DNA of 64,000 bases from Planoprotostelium fungivorum (GCA_003024175.1 MDYQ01000009.1:62001-126000), one strand, 5' to 3'; positions 12,772 through 25,915 are shown, numbered from the stretch's first letter. The notes: generated by a model from the letters alone, not told the origin. Made by a program: numbers and translations.

Positions 12772-14604
12772 TCATCTCTTCTTCTTCTTCACCGGCATCT
12801 CCTCTTCACTACTGCTACTGCTGCTCTCCATCCTCTGTTGTTTCTTCCTCTTCTGCGTCCCCCTGGCCGGTACTTGTGACTCATAATCTTCCACTTGCAC
12901 TTGTGATGATCGGCCCTGCGATCTCATCTGAGATGATGTCGCCGATGATTCCACGCGGACACCCTCATGAGGTATCATGCAGGACGTGATGTGATAGACT
13001 TCGCAGGTTGCCTGTTCGTGTGAGGGGAGGAGAGGGTGGAGGCTCACCTGCCACGTCGCGTGATCGAATCCTACTACACACTGTTTTTTTTCACCGCGGC
13101 CGGAATTGTAATCTTCAGGGAGGGGAGGCTGAGCGAAGCCTAGAGGGGTCAGCCTCACGAGATTTAAATATAGATCCGACGTCTAAAGATAGATCCAGTG
13201 TGTGAGTCCAGTTCCTCACATACGAAGGGCTCGTCGTCCTCTATTGTGACAGATGCATGTCCATCTTTGATTAAGAAGGCAAAGTGGAAGACATTCTCCA
13301 CGGAACGATTGAATGAAGAAGGGTCCATGAGGAAACGAAAGTAATTGACCTTCTTTCCCTGTTTCTGCAGGGCGGCACCGATGATCTGATGTAGTGAGCG
13401 TTGTAGATGGAAGTTTCTGAGAAAATACCTTGACACGCCGTTGGGCGTCTTGTTCGACTTCTTCTTGAGTTTTCTCTCGATTTGATGCGATCTACAACGA
13501 GTCAATCTTTCATTTCTTTCATTTTTTCGTTCTTTGCGTCACGTCCAACTCTTTCACATATCGCGAGATACGCGTTGACATTCCTCTTTAGAAGATGAAA
13601 TCGAACTCACACTCTCTGGATTGATCTGCTGTGCAATCTTCTCTCTCACTGTCTTCCTCCTCTCTTTCCTCTCGATGGGTAGAGTACCGAGTGGTCCCAG
13701 CATGTTGTGGGCCGTAGGTGCCCTGTACATCCACTTGATAGCCTTCTCTCCCAATTTGGACCAATCGAAGACTTCGATAGAATTCTCTTCTTCGTCGTCT
13801 ACAACTTGAGATTGTGTGACCAAGTGCTTTTTCACCTGAAGAGAATTACGATGTCGTTCACGATGAGATCAGATGGATGTGATGTCGGTGATGATGATAG
13901 CATTGATGATCTCGGTGATCGTTGTGATGTGTCGATGATATGGTGGATGTTTGAGGTGACACATGATGTGGAGTGATTACCTTTGTTATAAAGTCGGCTG
14001 GGTCGCGTCGAGCGACTCCGGCTTGTAATCGTGAGGCCTGGTGAATTCAGTGGAAGGTCCAACAGCGAAGGATCACCTGTTCATTACCGACATTGGCCAT
14101 GATAGTGAACAGTTTAGAATCTAGAGCTGCTTCTCTCGGTGCAGTGACTGTATTTTACGTCACTACAAGTGGGGATGCATGCGGTGGGCGATGATGTGTG
14201 ACCGAACAATAGGGAGAATTTCCTCTGTATAATGGGAAAAAATTTACCGAGAGGAAAGAGACGATTGGCGGTGGCAATGTAATCACCGACTCGATCTGAA
14301 TCGGGTCGTATCAAACTGGATCTCTCATCTGATTACCGTCAGATCATTGAAACGAAACGATAATTCAAAGTGATTCACCCATAGCTTTCTCTATCAGCTC
14401 TCTGTATTTCTTCGTCACTTGTCTCCGCTGAGCAGTACTCTCTCTCGTATCCTCATGTAGAGGTTCTAATTGTTCAGCCGATTCATCTTCTTCACTGGCG
14501 ACCACCGCTGAGCTCTGTAATTCTTCCTCCTCTGAAGATTCGCTCTCCACTTGTTTCCCCTTCGCAACCTGTTGCCGCGGTCTCGCGGCTTGTCTCATCG
14601 ACAT
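12772..14604 (-). CDS. NSMCE4A: NSE4, SMC5/6 complex kleisin subunit
   Basis: The kleisin bridging the SMC5-SMC6 heads, nuclear, DNA repair. The N-terminal exon (start 14602-14604) has an acidic tail and then QVTKKYRELIEKAMG. Next comes SDRVGDYIATANRLF. The middle exons encode IEVFDWSKLGEKAIKWMYRA and MLGPLGTLPIERKERRKTV. The C-terminal Nse4 domain reads NYFRFLMDPSSFNRSVENVF then HFAFLIKDGHASVTIED, the most diagnostic stretch. The protein ends in a Ser/Glu-rich region and a Lys-rich tail. About seven exons. The intron before IERKLKKKS ends in GACTCGTTGTAG, so the recurrent motif supplies its 3' splice site. Confidence 0.82.
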
Positions 14605-15148
14605 GATGATTCAAAAATCGCTTCAGATCTCCCAGAATGAGATGATCGTTACCCGGAATAGAGAATAAATTCGTATTTCTATCATTTATTGTTCTACTCA
14701 TAAGGATGCAAAAACTTTTACTCGCACGTCTGTCTCTATGGTCACAGTCTATCAACTTTGACATACAGATCACAATAAAGCAGTGGAGGCAGTGTAACTT
14801 GAGCGCTGGAGAGGATCAGTTGCCACGCTGCCAAGTTAAGAGAATAAAGAGGATAAAATGATCAGTACCCTATCCTATCCATTGGAACACATGAAGGAAC
14901 GAATAGACATGAACACCGACATTCGGATGTCGTGAGTGCTTGAGAAGGCGCTCCATAGTTTGCCACTCACTCGTCACGATGGAGGCTGAACCTGTCGTGA
15001 ATACGAGTCAAAGAACATGGTGCAAGATCGCCCGCGATCGCGGTGTGATCAGATCATGTAGGACGTGGATTGGGGCATCACGGATACTAATCGAGAGGAG
15101 GAACGGTGGACAGATCAAGAGTAAAATACAGACACGATTTTATTTCTC
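14605..15148. other. interval between NSE4 and the light-chain gene
   Basis: Plus-strand ATGs near 14859 and 14980 open short frames next to plausible donor sites. I could not splice them into a convincing protein. Otherwise it holds the NSE4 promoter. Confidence 0.35.
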
Positions 15149-15764
15149 TCACTGTCCCTTGCTCAGCAGCTTTGTGGCGAACTCGTGGTACCTGATGGTC
15201 TGTGCGGTGTGTCAGTTGTGAACACATCGACATGAGCCTCACATCTCCTCCTGCCTCTCTGATCAAGTCTTCCGCTTCCGCATTGGAAAGTGGCTGTCCC
15301 ATGTGTAAATGCAAATGTGACGAGAGACATTTTGCATTTCATCTTACCTGCCCTATGCTGGTCAACAGTCTTCTCAAATCATCCGCTCTGACAGTTCCAT
15401 TGCCAGAGTAATCGAAGAAGCTGAAACCTTCAATCAGCTCGTCGAAGGCAGACGCCTTCTCCCATTTCCTCTGAAAGTATCCAATGAAGGCGTTGAAATC
15501 CATGGCTTGTCCTCCACACAGTCCAGACAATTGCTGGTCGTTCAGATTCTCGCCGACAGAACGCATGAGAGCACCTACGAAGGATCAACCGGATGGAAAG
15601 ACACTCGTGATCTCTACGCACCGATATCTTGAGGTTGAACGCGTCCCGTCTTCTCTTTGTCGAAGTAATCGAATGCTTCGCGATACTCTTGGCTCAGACC
15701 TTGAGGGAAAGCCTTGAATCGTCAGATCAAGTAGGGGGAGACGATTCGTTCTCACATCACCCAT
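15149..15764 (-). CDS. calmodulin-like EF-hand protein, probably myosin essential light chain
   Basis: Five exons, from ATG 15762-15764 (MGD) to TGA 15149-15151, give about 140 residues. The pattern resembles an essential light chain: LSQEYREAFDYFDKEKTGRV (EF1), a degenerate EF2 (MDFNAFIGYFQRKW), FSFFDYSGNGTVRADDLRRL (EF3, near-canonical) and a last hand ending GGDTIRYHEF. Only EF3 looks able to bind calcium, as is usual for light chains. This fits a myosin neck-binding role in the cytoskeleton. A plain calmodulin-like protein is the alternative. The last intron is 43 nt. Its start lies 115 bp from that of NBAS, in divergent orientation. Confidence 0.75.
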
Positions 15765-15879
15765 TGTATGATGTAATGATATAAGGGACGTAGCCGAAAA
15801 ATGTGTCGCACATTTCATGAGCTTCGACTACAACTCGATGCATGAGGTGGTGGCGACACTTTGATGTTTAGAGAAGATC

Positions 15880-18800
15880 ATGGAGAGCGACGATAAGACG
15901 AAGGAGACAGATACGAAGATCGTTCGAGACGATGAGATCTTGACTGATGTATCGAGGGTGGGAGTACCATGGCGTGAGACATTATTGGCTCCAGAGGATT
16001 ACTCCAACACATACAGTCCATTTAATATCTATCGTAAATCCGTCAGTGAGTGTGATTAAATTTACATCATCATCTCACAAAATGATCAGTTACGTTGAAT
16101 GGATTATTCTCTCTCTTCGGTTCAAAATATAGAGTCTCCAGCTCGCTTCCTCATTACAGTAGCAGCGCTATCACCGATGAAATGAGATCACATACAACAC
16201 ATCGAGACGATTCGTCACACATGTGTGTCAGTGGAGACGGACAATCTCTGGCTTCGTTGCAACACGGATACATTGTCATCAGAAGAGCTAATGATGGATT
16301 TACGAGAGTCCAAAATGTCATCAAAGGTGAGTCTATAACGATGGATGATGGAGTTGAGCGAGGAACAGTGAACGATTACAATCCGAAATGGGCTAAATTG
16401 GCCATCAATGATGATGGTACACATTCTTCTCATCACGATCTTAATCTTCCATTAAAATCAGAAGATAACGGAAAGACCATTCGAAAGATTGAAAACACCA
16501 ATCCTCTATCCCACATTCACATCATCATCACAATAGAACATCGAAAATACAATCTGAATCAAACAGGTTCTCTCCTCGCATTCATCTCCAGTGGTGGAGA
16601 CGGTATTGTTCTCACGACAATGGAAGGTGTACACAACGCCGTACTGGTGCAGTTCCTCAGGTGTCTTGACGTTTCTTTATTCCTCATCGAACGTGACACA
16701 TTCAGGGAGGACATTGGAGGTGTGGATGGTGTGGCTGAAGTGCTCTTTCGTAGAATGGGAAACGTTCCATCCAGTGCAAAGTCATCGAGAAGGAAATCAG
16801 TCGAAATGAGGCACGAATTATTGATCCTCAATTATTCTGGTCATCTACAACGAGTCTCGATCTCCGGCGGGAAAAAAGGTGAGTAGTTTTGGTAAGATTT
16901 TATTTTTCCATCTCCTCATTTTCTCGTCAGAATTCAACATACCCCCCCTCAATCTTCGCGGAATTTTCATGGAAGTCTCATCGATGGTCTACCATTCGAG
17001 TCACAACACCGTCATCATCGGAGGCCACACGTTGGATGACAAGCCCGGCATCAGCATGTGGAAATTGACCGAAAATTCGCCCCACTACGAGCTGCTGTAC
17101 AAGAGTGGAAAAAAAGAAGATCACAGAGGGGCGATCCCTCAGCCACCTCTATCCTCCCACGTACATTACGCCGCACCCAAGATGGGTTCCAAGAACGTCA
17201 TCTTCAAGGTGAAATGTCACAGAAAACTCGCGGAAAACTCAATCGTACAGCTGTGTCTGTCGCCAGACGAGACGTCCGTGGCGGGTGTAGATATAGAGGG
17301 TAACTTGTCCGTATGGTCGCTGTCCATTCTAACTCGAACTCACTTTATTCGCTGCAACGTGGGCGTTGTAGATGAACGATCGGAGATTCCGTTCGATATC
17401 TCGTGGTGGTCCAACGACAGACTGGTCGTCATCACTGCGGACGGAATGCTTACCGTGCTGTCTCTCGGTAAGTGACGTGAAGGCTTCACGTGAAATTGAA
17501 CCGGGTAGGATTCGACGGGAGACGAGTTGTAGATGGACAGAAAGAGGGCCACACGAGCATCGGTGATTATACGTCGCTACTGTCGAACGTCCACCAATTT
17601 TCCGTGAGTTTTCCATGGTCACGTGACATCTACCTCCGCTCACGTACTCAGCCCAAATCCCTCATCTCGCCTCGGATCTTCCGCGGAAACTCCGAATCGG
17701 GGTCACGTGACATGTTCCTCGTCTTACAACGCCAGCGTCAGAACACGTGGGAGACATCCGTGGTGCGATATCTATCTACAACGAGCCACTCCCGACTCCT
17801 CACCATGAACGGCATCGCCTACTTGTTGACTTTGGGTTATATTCCACTGGATACACCAGACGTACAAGAAGGAGAAGGCACCGTAACTGTCATCGAAAAT
17901 TCGTGCTCCCTCTCTCTCTTCACCCAATACACCCCCCAGCACCTCCTGCAGGTAATTTCCGTCTACAACGAGCCAATTGACTCTCTGCAGAAACGCCTCG
18001 AACAGCAGGACTACAACGGAGCCTTGGAGTTGTCGTTGAAGCACGATCTGAACACGGACATGGTCTATCAGATGAAGTGGATGAATTCCTCGATATCGAG
18101 AAAATCCATCGAAGATTCGCTGTCACACGTCACAGACAAAACGTGGATCATCTCTCAGTGCCAGAATCGTGTACCGGGTGCGTTGTAGATGGATGTACGG
18201 GCTGACGTCGATAGAAAATTCGAAGGGGGCCAAAATGCTGTTGGAATACGGCCTCAATCTGTGTACCGTAGGAATGATCAAGAGAGACAGAGGAGAGCTG
18301 ACCGAAGAAGACAAGTATTTTCTCATGAATCGACTGTTATTCCTGAAGGTAAAGTCGATCTACAACGCGTCATCTCGTGACGTCACGCAGTACATCGACC
18401 GACTCAAATCGTACAAAGCCATCTACAACGAGACGTTCGACCCTCGAGCTTTCATGTCGTTCAGAGACTGCGACCTCGTCGACGCATCCATCGAGTTTGC
18501 TTCTCAGGGAAATTTCAAGGGATTACACGTTCTATTTACGTACCACGGTAGAGCCGTTCTACCTTACCGCACGAGGATTTTGTCTGCCGTATCCGAAATC
18601 ACTTCCGTTGAAGAGTACAAGGACTTGTTACCAGCCGCTCAAGGCCTGAACAAACCATCGAGTGAGTTTCATATGAAAGTCAAATTTTGGCATCTGATAT
18701 TGGCTCGTTGTAGAGGAAGAGAGTACGAGGGTAGAGGAGAAGAAAGAAGAGAAGAAGGCAGAAGATGTGTATCTCATCAACTCTTTCTTTGGACACGAGA

Positions 18801-21800
18801 AGGCGTGGACCCAGAGGAAGTGGCACATGCCAGACTGGGCCGAAGAGAAATTCCTCCTGTCGAAATTATCGGGCGGAAACGTGAGTGAAATTTCGATGAA
18901 ATTTCGGACTTACAAGGGAAGTGGGCGGAAGACGTGGAGAAGGATGACGTCATGGGACTACAACGAGCCACGAACGAGTGGATGAAGAAACATTATTTCT
19001 ACAAGGATTTGAAGCAATTTGACGAGGCCAATATGATTCCATCTACAACGAACAAGAACACTCTATTTGGCGCAGAATTTATTCCTCAATATCCATCAGA
19101 ACCCCAGAGGCTGACCGCTTGGTATCTACAACGAGCCAAAGAGATCGACGAGAAGTCGGGACAGGTGAAGGAGGTTTCAAATGAATGAGACTGATCGTTG
19201 TAGATCGAGAACAGTCATCAGTTGGTCTCCCACGGAATTCAGAACGGAATTCGCGGCCTGGAGAAATTGAATTCGAGGATTAATCTCCTCATATCTGTCA
19301 TCTACAACACGGACGCCGATCTATCTTTAGAAGAGTTTTTACGTTTGGGACACATGGACATCATGCAGATGTTACTGAGGGACTCGAATCCATCGAACGT
19401 GGTGAGTTGTAGATCGACAATGACGTGGCGTGACGTCGTCAGGTGAATCATCTATTGGAGAATTGTTCAGAGATCTTGCAAGAAGATGAAGAAGGGGAAA
19501 ATAATCCGAATCATCAATCTTATCACCACCTGCAGAAGTGAGTTGTAGATGGAGATTTCTCGAAGATTCACCCTCGCAGATATATGACTGAAATTTCGGA
19601 GAAAGATCGAAATGGCCTGAAAATTTGTGCCGCCATCATCAAGGACAGCCGGCCCATTCCGGAGATTCCGAGGAACCTCCGAGTCATCAAAGACGTCACG
19701 AGATTGATCGAGATATCATTGGACTGTGTCTACCGCTGCAAGAGAACAGACCAGTGGTCCGTCATGAACGATATATTCAGCGTGAGTTCCATCTACAATC
19801 AGCCAATTTCGAATCTCGTTGACACGCACAGTACTTACCCGTGAGAGACCCGAACAACAGAGACGTACAGTACGTACGGTTGCAAGATCGTCTGGACCGT
19901 TTCGAGGTTCACCTGTCAGCCAGCGAGGTCCTCCACCAGTAGTGAGTCTATATTTAGACACATCTCTACAACCCGCCACCGTGTCGACATTCTATAGCGG
20001 CCTCGCCCCTCCCATCGCATTTTACGACACCATCAACACAGAAGATCAAGAGAAGAAGAAAGAATGTCGACAACTACTTCGAGGAATATTCCAGCAAGCA
20101 CAGAACAAGTCGATTCACATCGACGAACAAGCTTGGCACTCGATGATCAAAGACGCTCTGGGTCTACAGGTGTGACGTCATGATAAGACATCACAGGTCA
20201 CGGCTGATGGAGGTAGGAGAGCGTGTTTCCGTTCGTACCGAAGAGGTGGATCTATTACGTGTTCGTGGAGGCTATTTTTAGATCGGGTAAGGTGAAGCTG
20301 GTGAGGGATTACACCATGACCCTCTACGCCCTGGAAAATTCCGCGGCAATTCACGGAGACAGTGCCGAGGTGAGTCTACAACGTTGTAGATGGATATCCT
20401 TCGAAGATTCCATTCGACATACGATGAGATTGAAGCTAATTTTAGACCGACGAAATTGGGACAATGGAGGATCTAGTTTTAAAATCGAGCATGGAATATT
20501 TCAACAGTGCACCGAGCATCCATCATCCATCAGTGGACACAGCACTCGACATCCTAAAGACACACCCCAGGACACCTAAGATATCTTCAGAGATCGACCT
20601 CATCCAAGGTGAGTGGAGTTCCAAATGAAATAAAATAAAATATTGGTTTAATCACGAAAATAGGGACGAGGATGCTTTCACAATTTGGACTGCACGACGT
20701 CTTACCTGTACAGGTGAAAAAATGATTAAAAAAAGAAAAAATCACCGTTGTAGATACGATTAGAGAAGGACAGAGCGCGACTGATCGAGCGCATCCTGGC
20801 AGAGAGCAAGACGTGAGAGAATTTTCCCAGAAATATCGAAATTCACCGAAATTTCAGTGCCTATCAGAATCCCACCGGAATCCACGGCTTGTACAATCTT
20901 CTGTGTGCAGACACACACTCCCACACGAAACATCACATCAACTACCTCATCACCTTGGCTGCCCTCCGAAATTCCGACTACGACAGGTGATGACGTGTGA
21001 TGATGTGGGATGATAACATCATCAGATGTTACTCGACTTGTAAGACGATGATGACACAGACGATAAAGAATCAGGTACCCCTGTGGAGCGTATGCAGAGA
21101 CCTCGCCGCGGCGGAGAAATTCGAGAATAATAAGGCGAAGACGGAACTGGTGATCTACAACCCGCCGGTTTCATTCTGATGAGACGTTGTAGATATCGTA
21201 CGCTCTGTCTCACTGCCCGAGGGAGGAATTGGAAGATATCATGAAGAGAAAGTACGACATCGAGGCACACTCCCTCGAAGAAATTTTCAAGTTGAAGAGT
21301 TCGGAAGACAAGACGGCCGACCACCTCTTTCAAAAGGCCAAGCGGCACTTGTCTGATGTGAGTTGTAATACGTGACGTCATCTGACGAGTTGTAGATGGG
21401 AGGATTCAGGCTATTGGATCATCCCTTCTTGTTCAACGAAGGCCAGATGGGAAGGTAAAGGGGAGAAATTTGGAGGAAAACTCAAGTCGTACAGGTACGT
21501 GGCACAGTTGGATGATGGAGTTGTAGATGACAAGAGTGTGTCGGAGGCCATGAGGTTGTTGCATGAGCATCCGTCTCATCTGAGGTCTCTGTTGAAGGAA
21601 GTGGCAGAGGAGACACCGACGGGGCACTTTTATCACACCATCCATGGTGTATCACAGGTCATTCATCTATCCACTATCTTCATCATCATCACCATCCACC
21701 ATCAACATCACCCACCATCGACGTCAACATCACATGGAACGCTGTCTCATCGACACAACATCTCTCTCCATCATCATCTCATGTCTCACATCTTTAGCTC

Positions 21801-22365
21801 CCTCGCCTCCTCAGAGAAGAAGAACCTGAGCCCGTCGCCGACCTCGACTATCCACTCTCCCGCGCTCTCGTCGCCGCCTCCAACCACCCAGAATATTCTC
21901 AGAAATTGGAGTTGCTTCTTCCAAGAAAATCTCCCCCACCGGTTCCCGCCAAAACCGTAGAATCCGTCGAAATTTCGGAAACCCCACCGTCGACCTTCAA
22001 GGTGGAGTCCGTATACAACGAGGCTCGTTCTGACGTCACTAGCCCAAATGGAGACGCATGACATCATCGCAGATGGATGAGATGGTCTTCCAGCTCGCCG
22101 AACGAGTGAAAGAAGGCAAGGTCCTGTCTGCATGTGCCCTGTTGAGACAGGTGAGACACACTCCACACCTCGATGGACATCCGAGATGATGGTGATGTTG
22201 TTGACACACGAGCAGAGCGTTCCCTCTAAAGAGAGTCCTTCTCTCGACGTAGCCCAAGCACAACTTCGCTCCTTCTTCCTCCTCGCAGAGACCAGCCTGA
22301 TCAAGAGGAGAGATGGTAAGGAGGTCGCAGCCGTTCTAAAAGAGGCGATCAATAGATTAATCTGA
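15880..22365 (+). CDS. NBAS: NBAS (NAG)-like protein with Sec39 domain
   Basis: A component of the NRZ/Dsl1 tether for Golgi-to-ER vesicles, also linked to nonsense-mediated decay. The N-terminal exons look like a beta-propeller. The middle has the NBAS/Sec39 signature: RLEQQDYNGALELSLKHDLN, MVYQMKWMNSSISRKSIED, then FRDCDLVDASIEFASQGNFK and VLFTYHGRAVLPYRTRIL. The C-terminal exons continue in the same orientation to TGA 22363-22365. I infer they are one gene because no gap or promoter is visible, but they could include a second gene. Estimated length is about 1,700 residues against 2,371 in human. More than 20 introns of about 40-60 nt are needed. Many hold TCTACAACGAG or CGTTGTAGATGG, one a complete palindrome (20375), and others TGACGTCA or GTCACGTGAC. 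Confidence 0.8.
20375..20391. repeat. intronic palindrome copy (TCTACAACGTTGTAGAT)
   Basis: It lies directly behind a GTGAG donor in an NBAS intron, the same arrangement as at 6277 in the DENN gene. Confidence 0.9.
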
Positions 22366-22664
22366 AAGGTTCGCGATACATTCGATGACGAGCACCTCTT
22401 AATTCCGTCACCACTCTATGATTACTCTGCTCATCTGTCACTCTTATCGTGGTTGTCTATGTAAGGAAGGAGTTGGTTGACAGGTTGGCAGATGGATAGG
22501 AGGTGCACACTGTCTATCTCAGATACACCGATTGGATCTGTACGCGAAGGTGGCTGGGGGAACGATATCAACAAGGTATAACGATCCGGTTCTCTGCTGC
22601 ATACAAACGCAGACGACCACAAGCACAGGCGTCAATCAAAAGCACGAGGCAGCACACAAACACA

Positions 22665-22850
22665 ATGTCAGCACCCGGAGACACAGAGATGCCCAGCATC
22701 AAGGTCACGCCACCAGGCTCTGAATCATTAGACATGCTCGTCAAGATGGAGAATCGAACACGAGCTGGATTCTACAAGTCGGTGTCACTGTCGGCTGTGA
22801 AGACGATGGTCACATCCGAGGGCAGAGTGCGGGCCTCAGATTTGATCTGA
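22665..22850 (+). CDS. small 61-residue protein of unknown function
   Basis: A single-exon frame from ATG 22665-22667 to TGA 22848-22850. It is polar, with a basic C-terminal half (MENRTRAGFYKSVSLSAVKT) and no signal peptide or membrane span. AATAAA begins right at the end of the frame (22851), as expected for a poly(A) signal. Codon use resembles its neighbours. I recognise no family. Confidence 0.5.
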   Translation: MSAPGDTEMPSIKVTPPGSESLDMLVKMENRTRAGFYKSVSLSAVKTMVTSEGRVRASDLI

Positions 22851-22992
22851 ATAAATTTTGTGAGTTTATACGTGACCACACATCATGTTCAACCGTTTTG
22901 AAGAAGTCTCCAACTCACATCGTCTACCTTCACACAGACGTATGAGAATCTTGTCAATACATTTTTATTTGGCAAGGTCAGACTGAATCCAT

Positions 22993-23613
22993 TCACTGTC
23001 TGGGAGGTCTTCCAGCAGGTCCGGGTCCGGCGGGTCCGGAGGGTCCAGAGGGTCCTCTCATGTTATCATCGTCGCTCGACTTGGAGAAGGGGTAGTAACC
23101 TTCCGATCGTCAACATCATCACATTGCATCCTGTCTCTTCACCTCCGTAGGGGTAGTCGTAACCGTAACCGTAGTAGGGGTCGAATCCTCCGTAAGGGTA
23201 GCCGTAACCGTAGTAAGGATCGTAAGGTCCCCAGGCGGGTCTGGCGTTAGGTCCAGGTCCATCTACAACGAGTCAATCGTACACCTCCACGCACGTCGGA
23301 TCACCTCTTCCCTTGCCAGCGATGCCGCGAACGGCGTCAGTCACAGCTCCGTTGGGTCTGGCAGCGACTGCGTTAGGGTGAGCCAGAGGGGCGGTGATGA
23401 ACGAGGCCGGAGCCTGGTAGATGGTGGAGGGGTAGCTGTTCGAGCTGGTCAACGTAAGTCTCTTCAAGGGTACAACGATCACCCCGAGTAGTAGATACCG
23501 TTACCGATCTGGTGAACGGCCTGGGTGGGGTAATAACCGTATGGGTACTGGTAGTACTGTCCATGGACGGCCAAAAGAAGTCCTAGACATAGAAGGAGGG
23601 AGCGTCTGTTCAT
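22993..23613 (-). CDS. secreted Tyr/Gly-rich structural protein with collagen-like tail
   Basis: Four exons from ATG 23611-23613 to TGA 22993-22995, about 165 residues. The start MNRRSLLLCLGLLLAVHG is a signal peptide. The mature chain opens QYYQYPYGYYP and runs through an Ala/Pro-rich middle. A tandem Tyr/Gly block follows (PYDPYYGYGYPYGG, then FDPYYGYGYDYPYGG). An acidic patch (SSDDDN) precedes GPSGPSGPAGPGPAGRPPRQ, five Gly-X-Y-like triplets. Such composition suggests an extracellular adhesive, wall or matrix protein. No cysteine remains in the mature part. Codons are strongly C-ending, suggesting high expression. Intron 2 ends GACTCGTTGTAG, using the shared motif as its 3' splice site. 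Confidence 0.8.
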
Positions 23614-24643
23614 TGTGTTGGTGCTTGATTGTGAGAGAGACGTCGGGGATAGCCAGGCCTCCGGCGTCCAGACGGAGGAAAGGAGAACGTCCAGAGTTTG
23701 GACGATGCATCATGTCCGATGTCGAAATTCCTGGGGACCTTGGAGATAGAAGAGAGAATGATGTCGATATCGGGGTTGCGTGCGTAGGAGGTAATTTGAA
23801 GGTTTCATGATGGACGTAATCCAGATGATGGAATCTGTGGGCTCGTGTGGACGTGAGACGTCATCCAGACAGCAGATCAGAGGATAACACGTATCGATAT
23901 TCATACTTGTTTGTGCACGTATCGATTCTCATATTCTTGAAGATGATGTAGGTGCATTGATTCATACACACACATGCACGATTTCTTCAAGCTTGTGAGA
24001 TACAAGAAGACGAGACACCCGCAACAGTGCACAGATACAAGTGAGGATATAATATCGATCTGTTCTTTATACAAAGTCACATCTCGATCTTCTGCATGAT
24101 CATCTTCGAACGGCCGCCAAGTGTGTATCCTGTTGCACGTGTTCCTTCTCAACCTCTAAGGTTTCATGATGGTGTCCACTGTAACTCGGTCTTCCTCGTG
24201 TTCCATCCTGCGACGTTGCAGTGGCTCTCCTCTCGATCATGATGGATCGAGGTGGCCGTGTCTTCGATCAGATGTGGGTGTGGTGCCTCTTTTCCGGGTA
24301 CGGCGAAATGAAATAAGGCTGGCTAATCTTACGAATTTTCAATGCACGATAACTACCGTAGCAGATCGCGCTAAGGATCCTTCACCATCGCCACGGCCAG
24401 CCAGAGTGCAGGGCAATCGGTGAACTCGCATAGAACACGTGCAGATATATAAAGAGATAAATCTATCCATCCCTTGTCAAAACGGTCTGAATCACACGTG
24501 TACACTGCAGTCGTAACCTCTAATTGGGAGGCGATTTCGATATTACGATGAGAGATCTTTCGGTTGATAATGGTGGGAGATCGTGTGTGTCGTGTGAGAT
24601 TGATGATCACATCGGCTGTCAAATTCGAGGAATCAGAATCGGA
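23614..24643. other. intergenic stretch, no supported gene
   Basis: About 1 kb between divergent genes. Short frames occur on both strands but none shows domain-like content. CACGTATCGAT is repeated twice near 23.89 and 23.92 kb. The nitrilase start could lie upstream of 24644 (an in-frame ATG is at 24548). Confidence 0.4.
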
Positions 24644-25888
24644 ATGATAGAGGAGAGACTACTCGTCGGTTGCTTCCAAAACGAATGCAAAGATTATAGT
24701 TTCTACGATGACACTGTGAAGAGCGATAACATTCAAATCCTCGAGGGAGTCGTCCATGATTTCCACCAACAGGTGCAGAAACAGGATCGGATCCTGTCTT
24801 TACATGTAACAGGGTGTCGAGATCGCCGTTTTTTCAGAGTTGTTTCTGTGTGGATATCACATTGGAGTTGAGAACATTCGCAAGATGGCAGAGACTTCAG
24901 ATGGCCCTTCATTCCAGGTGTTGCACGACGTTGAACATCACTCACATTATATTCACATACCTCAGAGAATCGCAGAGATCGCACGTCAACACAACATGTT
25001 CATCGTCTACGGTTACGCAGAGCGAGATCCAACCAACGACAAGTGAATGTCTTTCAATTGTCACTCCTCCATCTTCTTCAAGCTGATCTCTATCAGAGTG
25101 TACAACTCCGCCATCGTCGTCAATAATCGAGGCGAGAATGTGATCAACTACAGAAAGACTCATCTCTATCACAACGAGATGTTTCAGTTTGAAAAAGAAG
25201 CTTTCACCTTGGGAGACCGCTTCGAGCCACTGTTCGAAGTCAAAGGTGATGAAGACAACGGAGGATGTGCAGGATGGTCCATGATGTCACGCAGGTTTCA
25301 AAGTCGGTGTCTTGATCTGTTGGGATATTGAATTCCCTGAGCCAGTTCGAGTTTTAAGACGTGAGTCAGACATCACATCATCGTCTATACCACCTGCACC
25401 CAAAACTTAGTTCATCGTCTTCAGTTCGAGGAGCCGATCTCATCATCGTGCCCACTGCCAACAACGACACTCTCTGCAATAACATCACGTTACCCGCCAG
25501 AGCTTATGAGAATCACATCTTCATCTGTTACATCAACCGAGCGGGTGATGCTTCTGCATCCATCACCTCTCTCATCTTCCATCAGGAAGTGAAAACGGAA
25601 AGGTCTTCAATGGAGAGAGCACCATCGTAGCACCTCACGGCCAAGTCTTAGTCAAAGCACCCAGCGTCAGCGGTACCTCCACCACCGATGGAGGTGGCTC
25701 GTGCATCATGCAGGTGACCAATCTCATGAACGACGATGTCTTAAGACAAACAGGGACACAACGCGAGGCTGGTGGCTGAGATGGTGTTGCATCGCGAAGA
25801 ATATAAGACGGCGAAAATGTATAATCCCTTCTTCGGTGAAGACGGTAGGAGGCCTCACCTCTACAACGAGCTGGGATCGAATAAATGA
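24644..25888 (+). CDS. carbon-nitrogen hydrolase (nitrilase/amidase family)
   Basis: Hydrolyses a C-N bond of an amide, nitrile or carbamoyl substrate. The catalytic triad is visible: Glu in VEIAVFSELFLCGYHIG, Lys in VINYRKTHLYHNE, and Cys in VGVLICWDIEFPEPVRVL. Other landmarks are IARQHNMFIVYGYAERD, GADLIIVPTANN, ARAYENHIFICYINRAG and STIVAPHGQVL. About eight exons, TGA at 25886-25888. The N-terminus is normal for the family if ATG 24644 is used, while ATG 24548 would add 32 residues. The substrate cannot be told from sequence. It converges with LZIC, with 27 bp between stop codons. Confidence 0.88.
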
Positions 25889-25915
25889 GACGATCTACAA
25901 CGTTTGAAGAGGGGT

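Noticed and set aside
13392-13410. GCGTTGTAGATGG in NSE4 as an intronic motif copy
   Set aside because: It falls in a stretch that reads as coding (RNFHLQRSLHQIIG). Removing it with the nearest GT/AG pair breaks the frame, so it was not counted as intronic.
14859-15130. Possible small plus-strand spliced gene starting MISTLSYPLEHMKERID
   Set aside because: A donor follows the first exon, but no acceptor gave a continuing frame of useful length.
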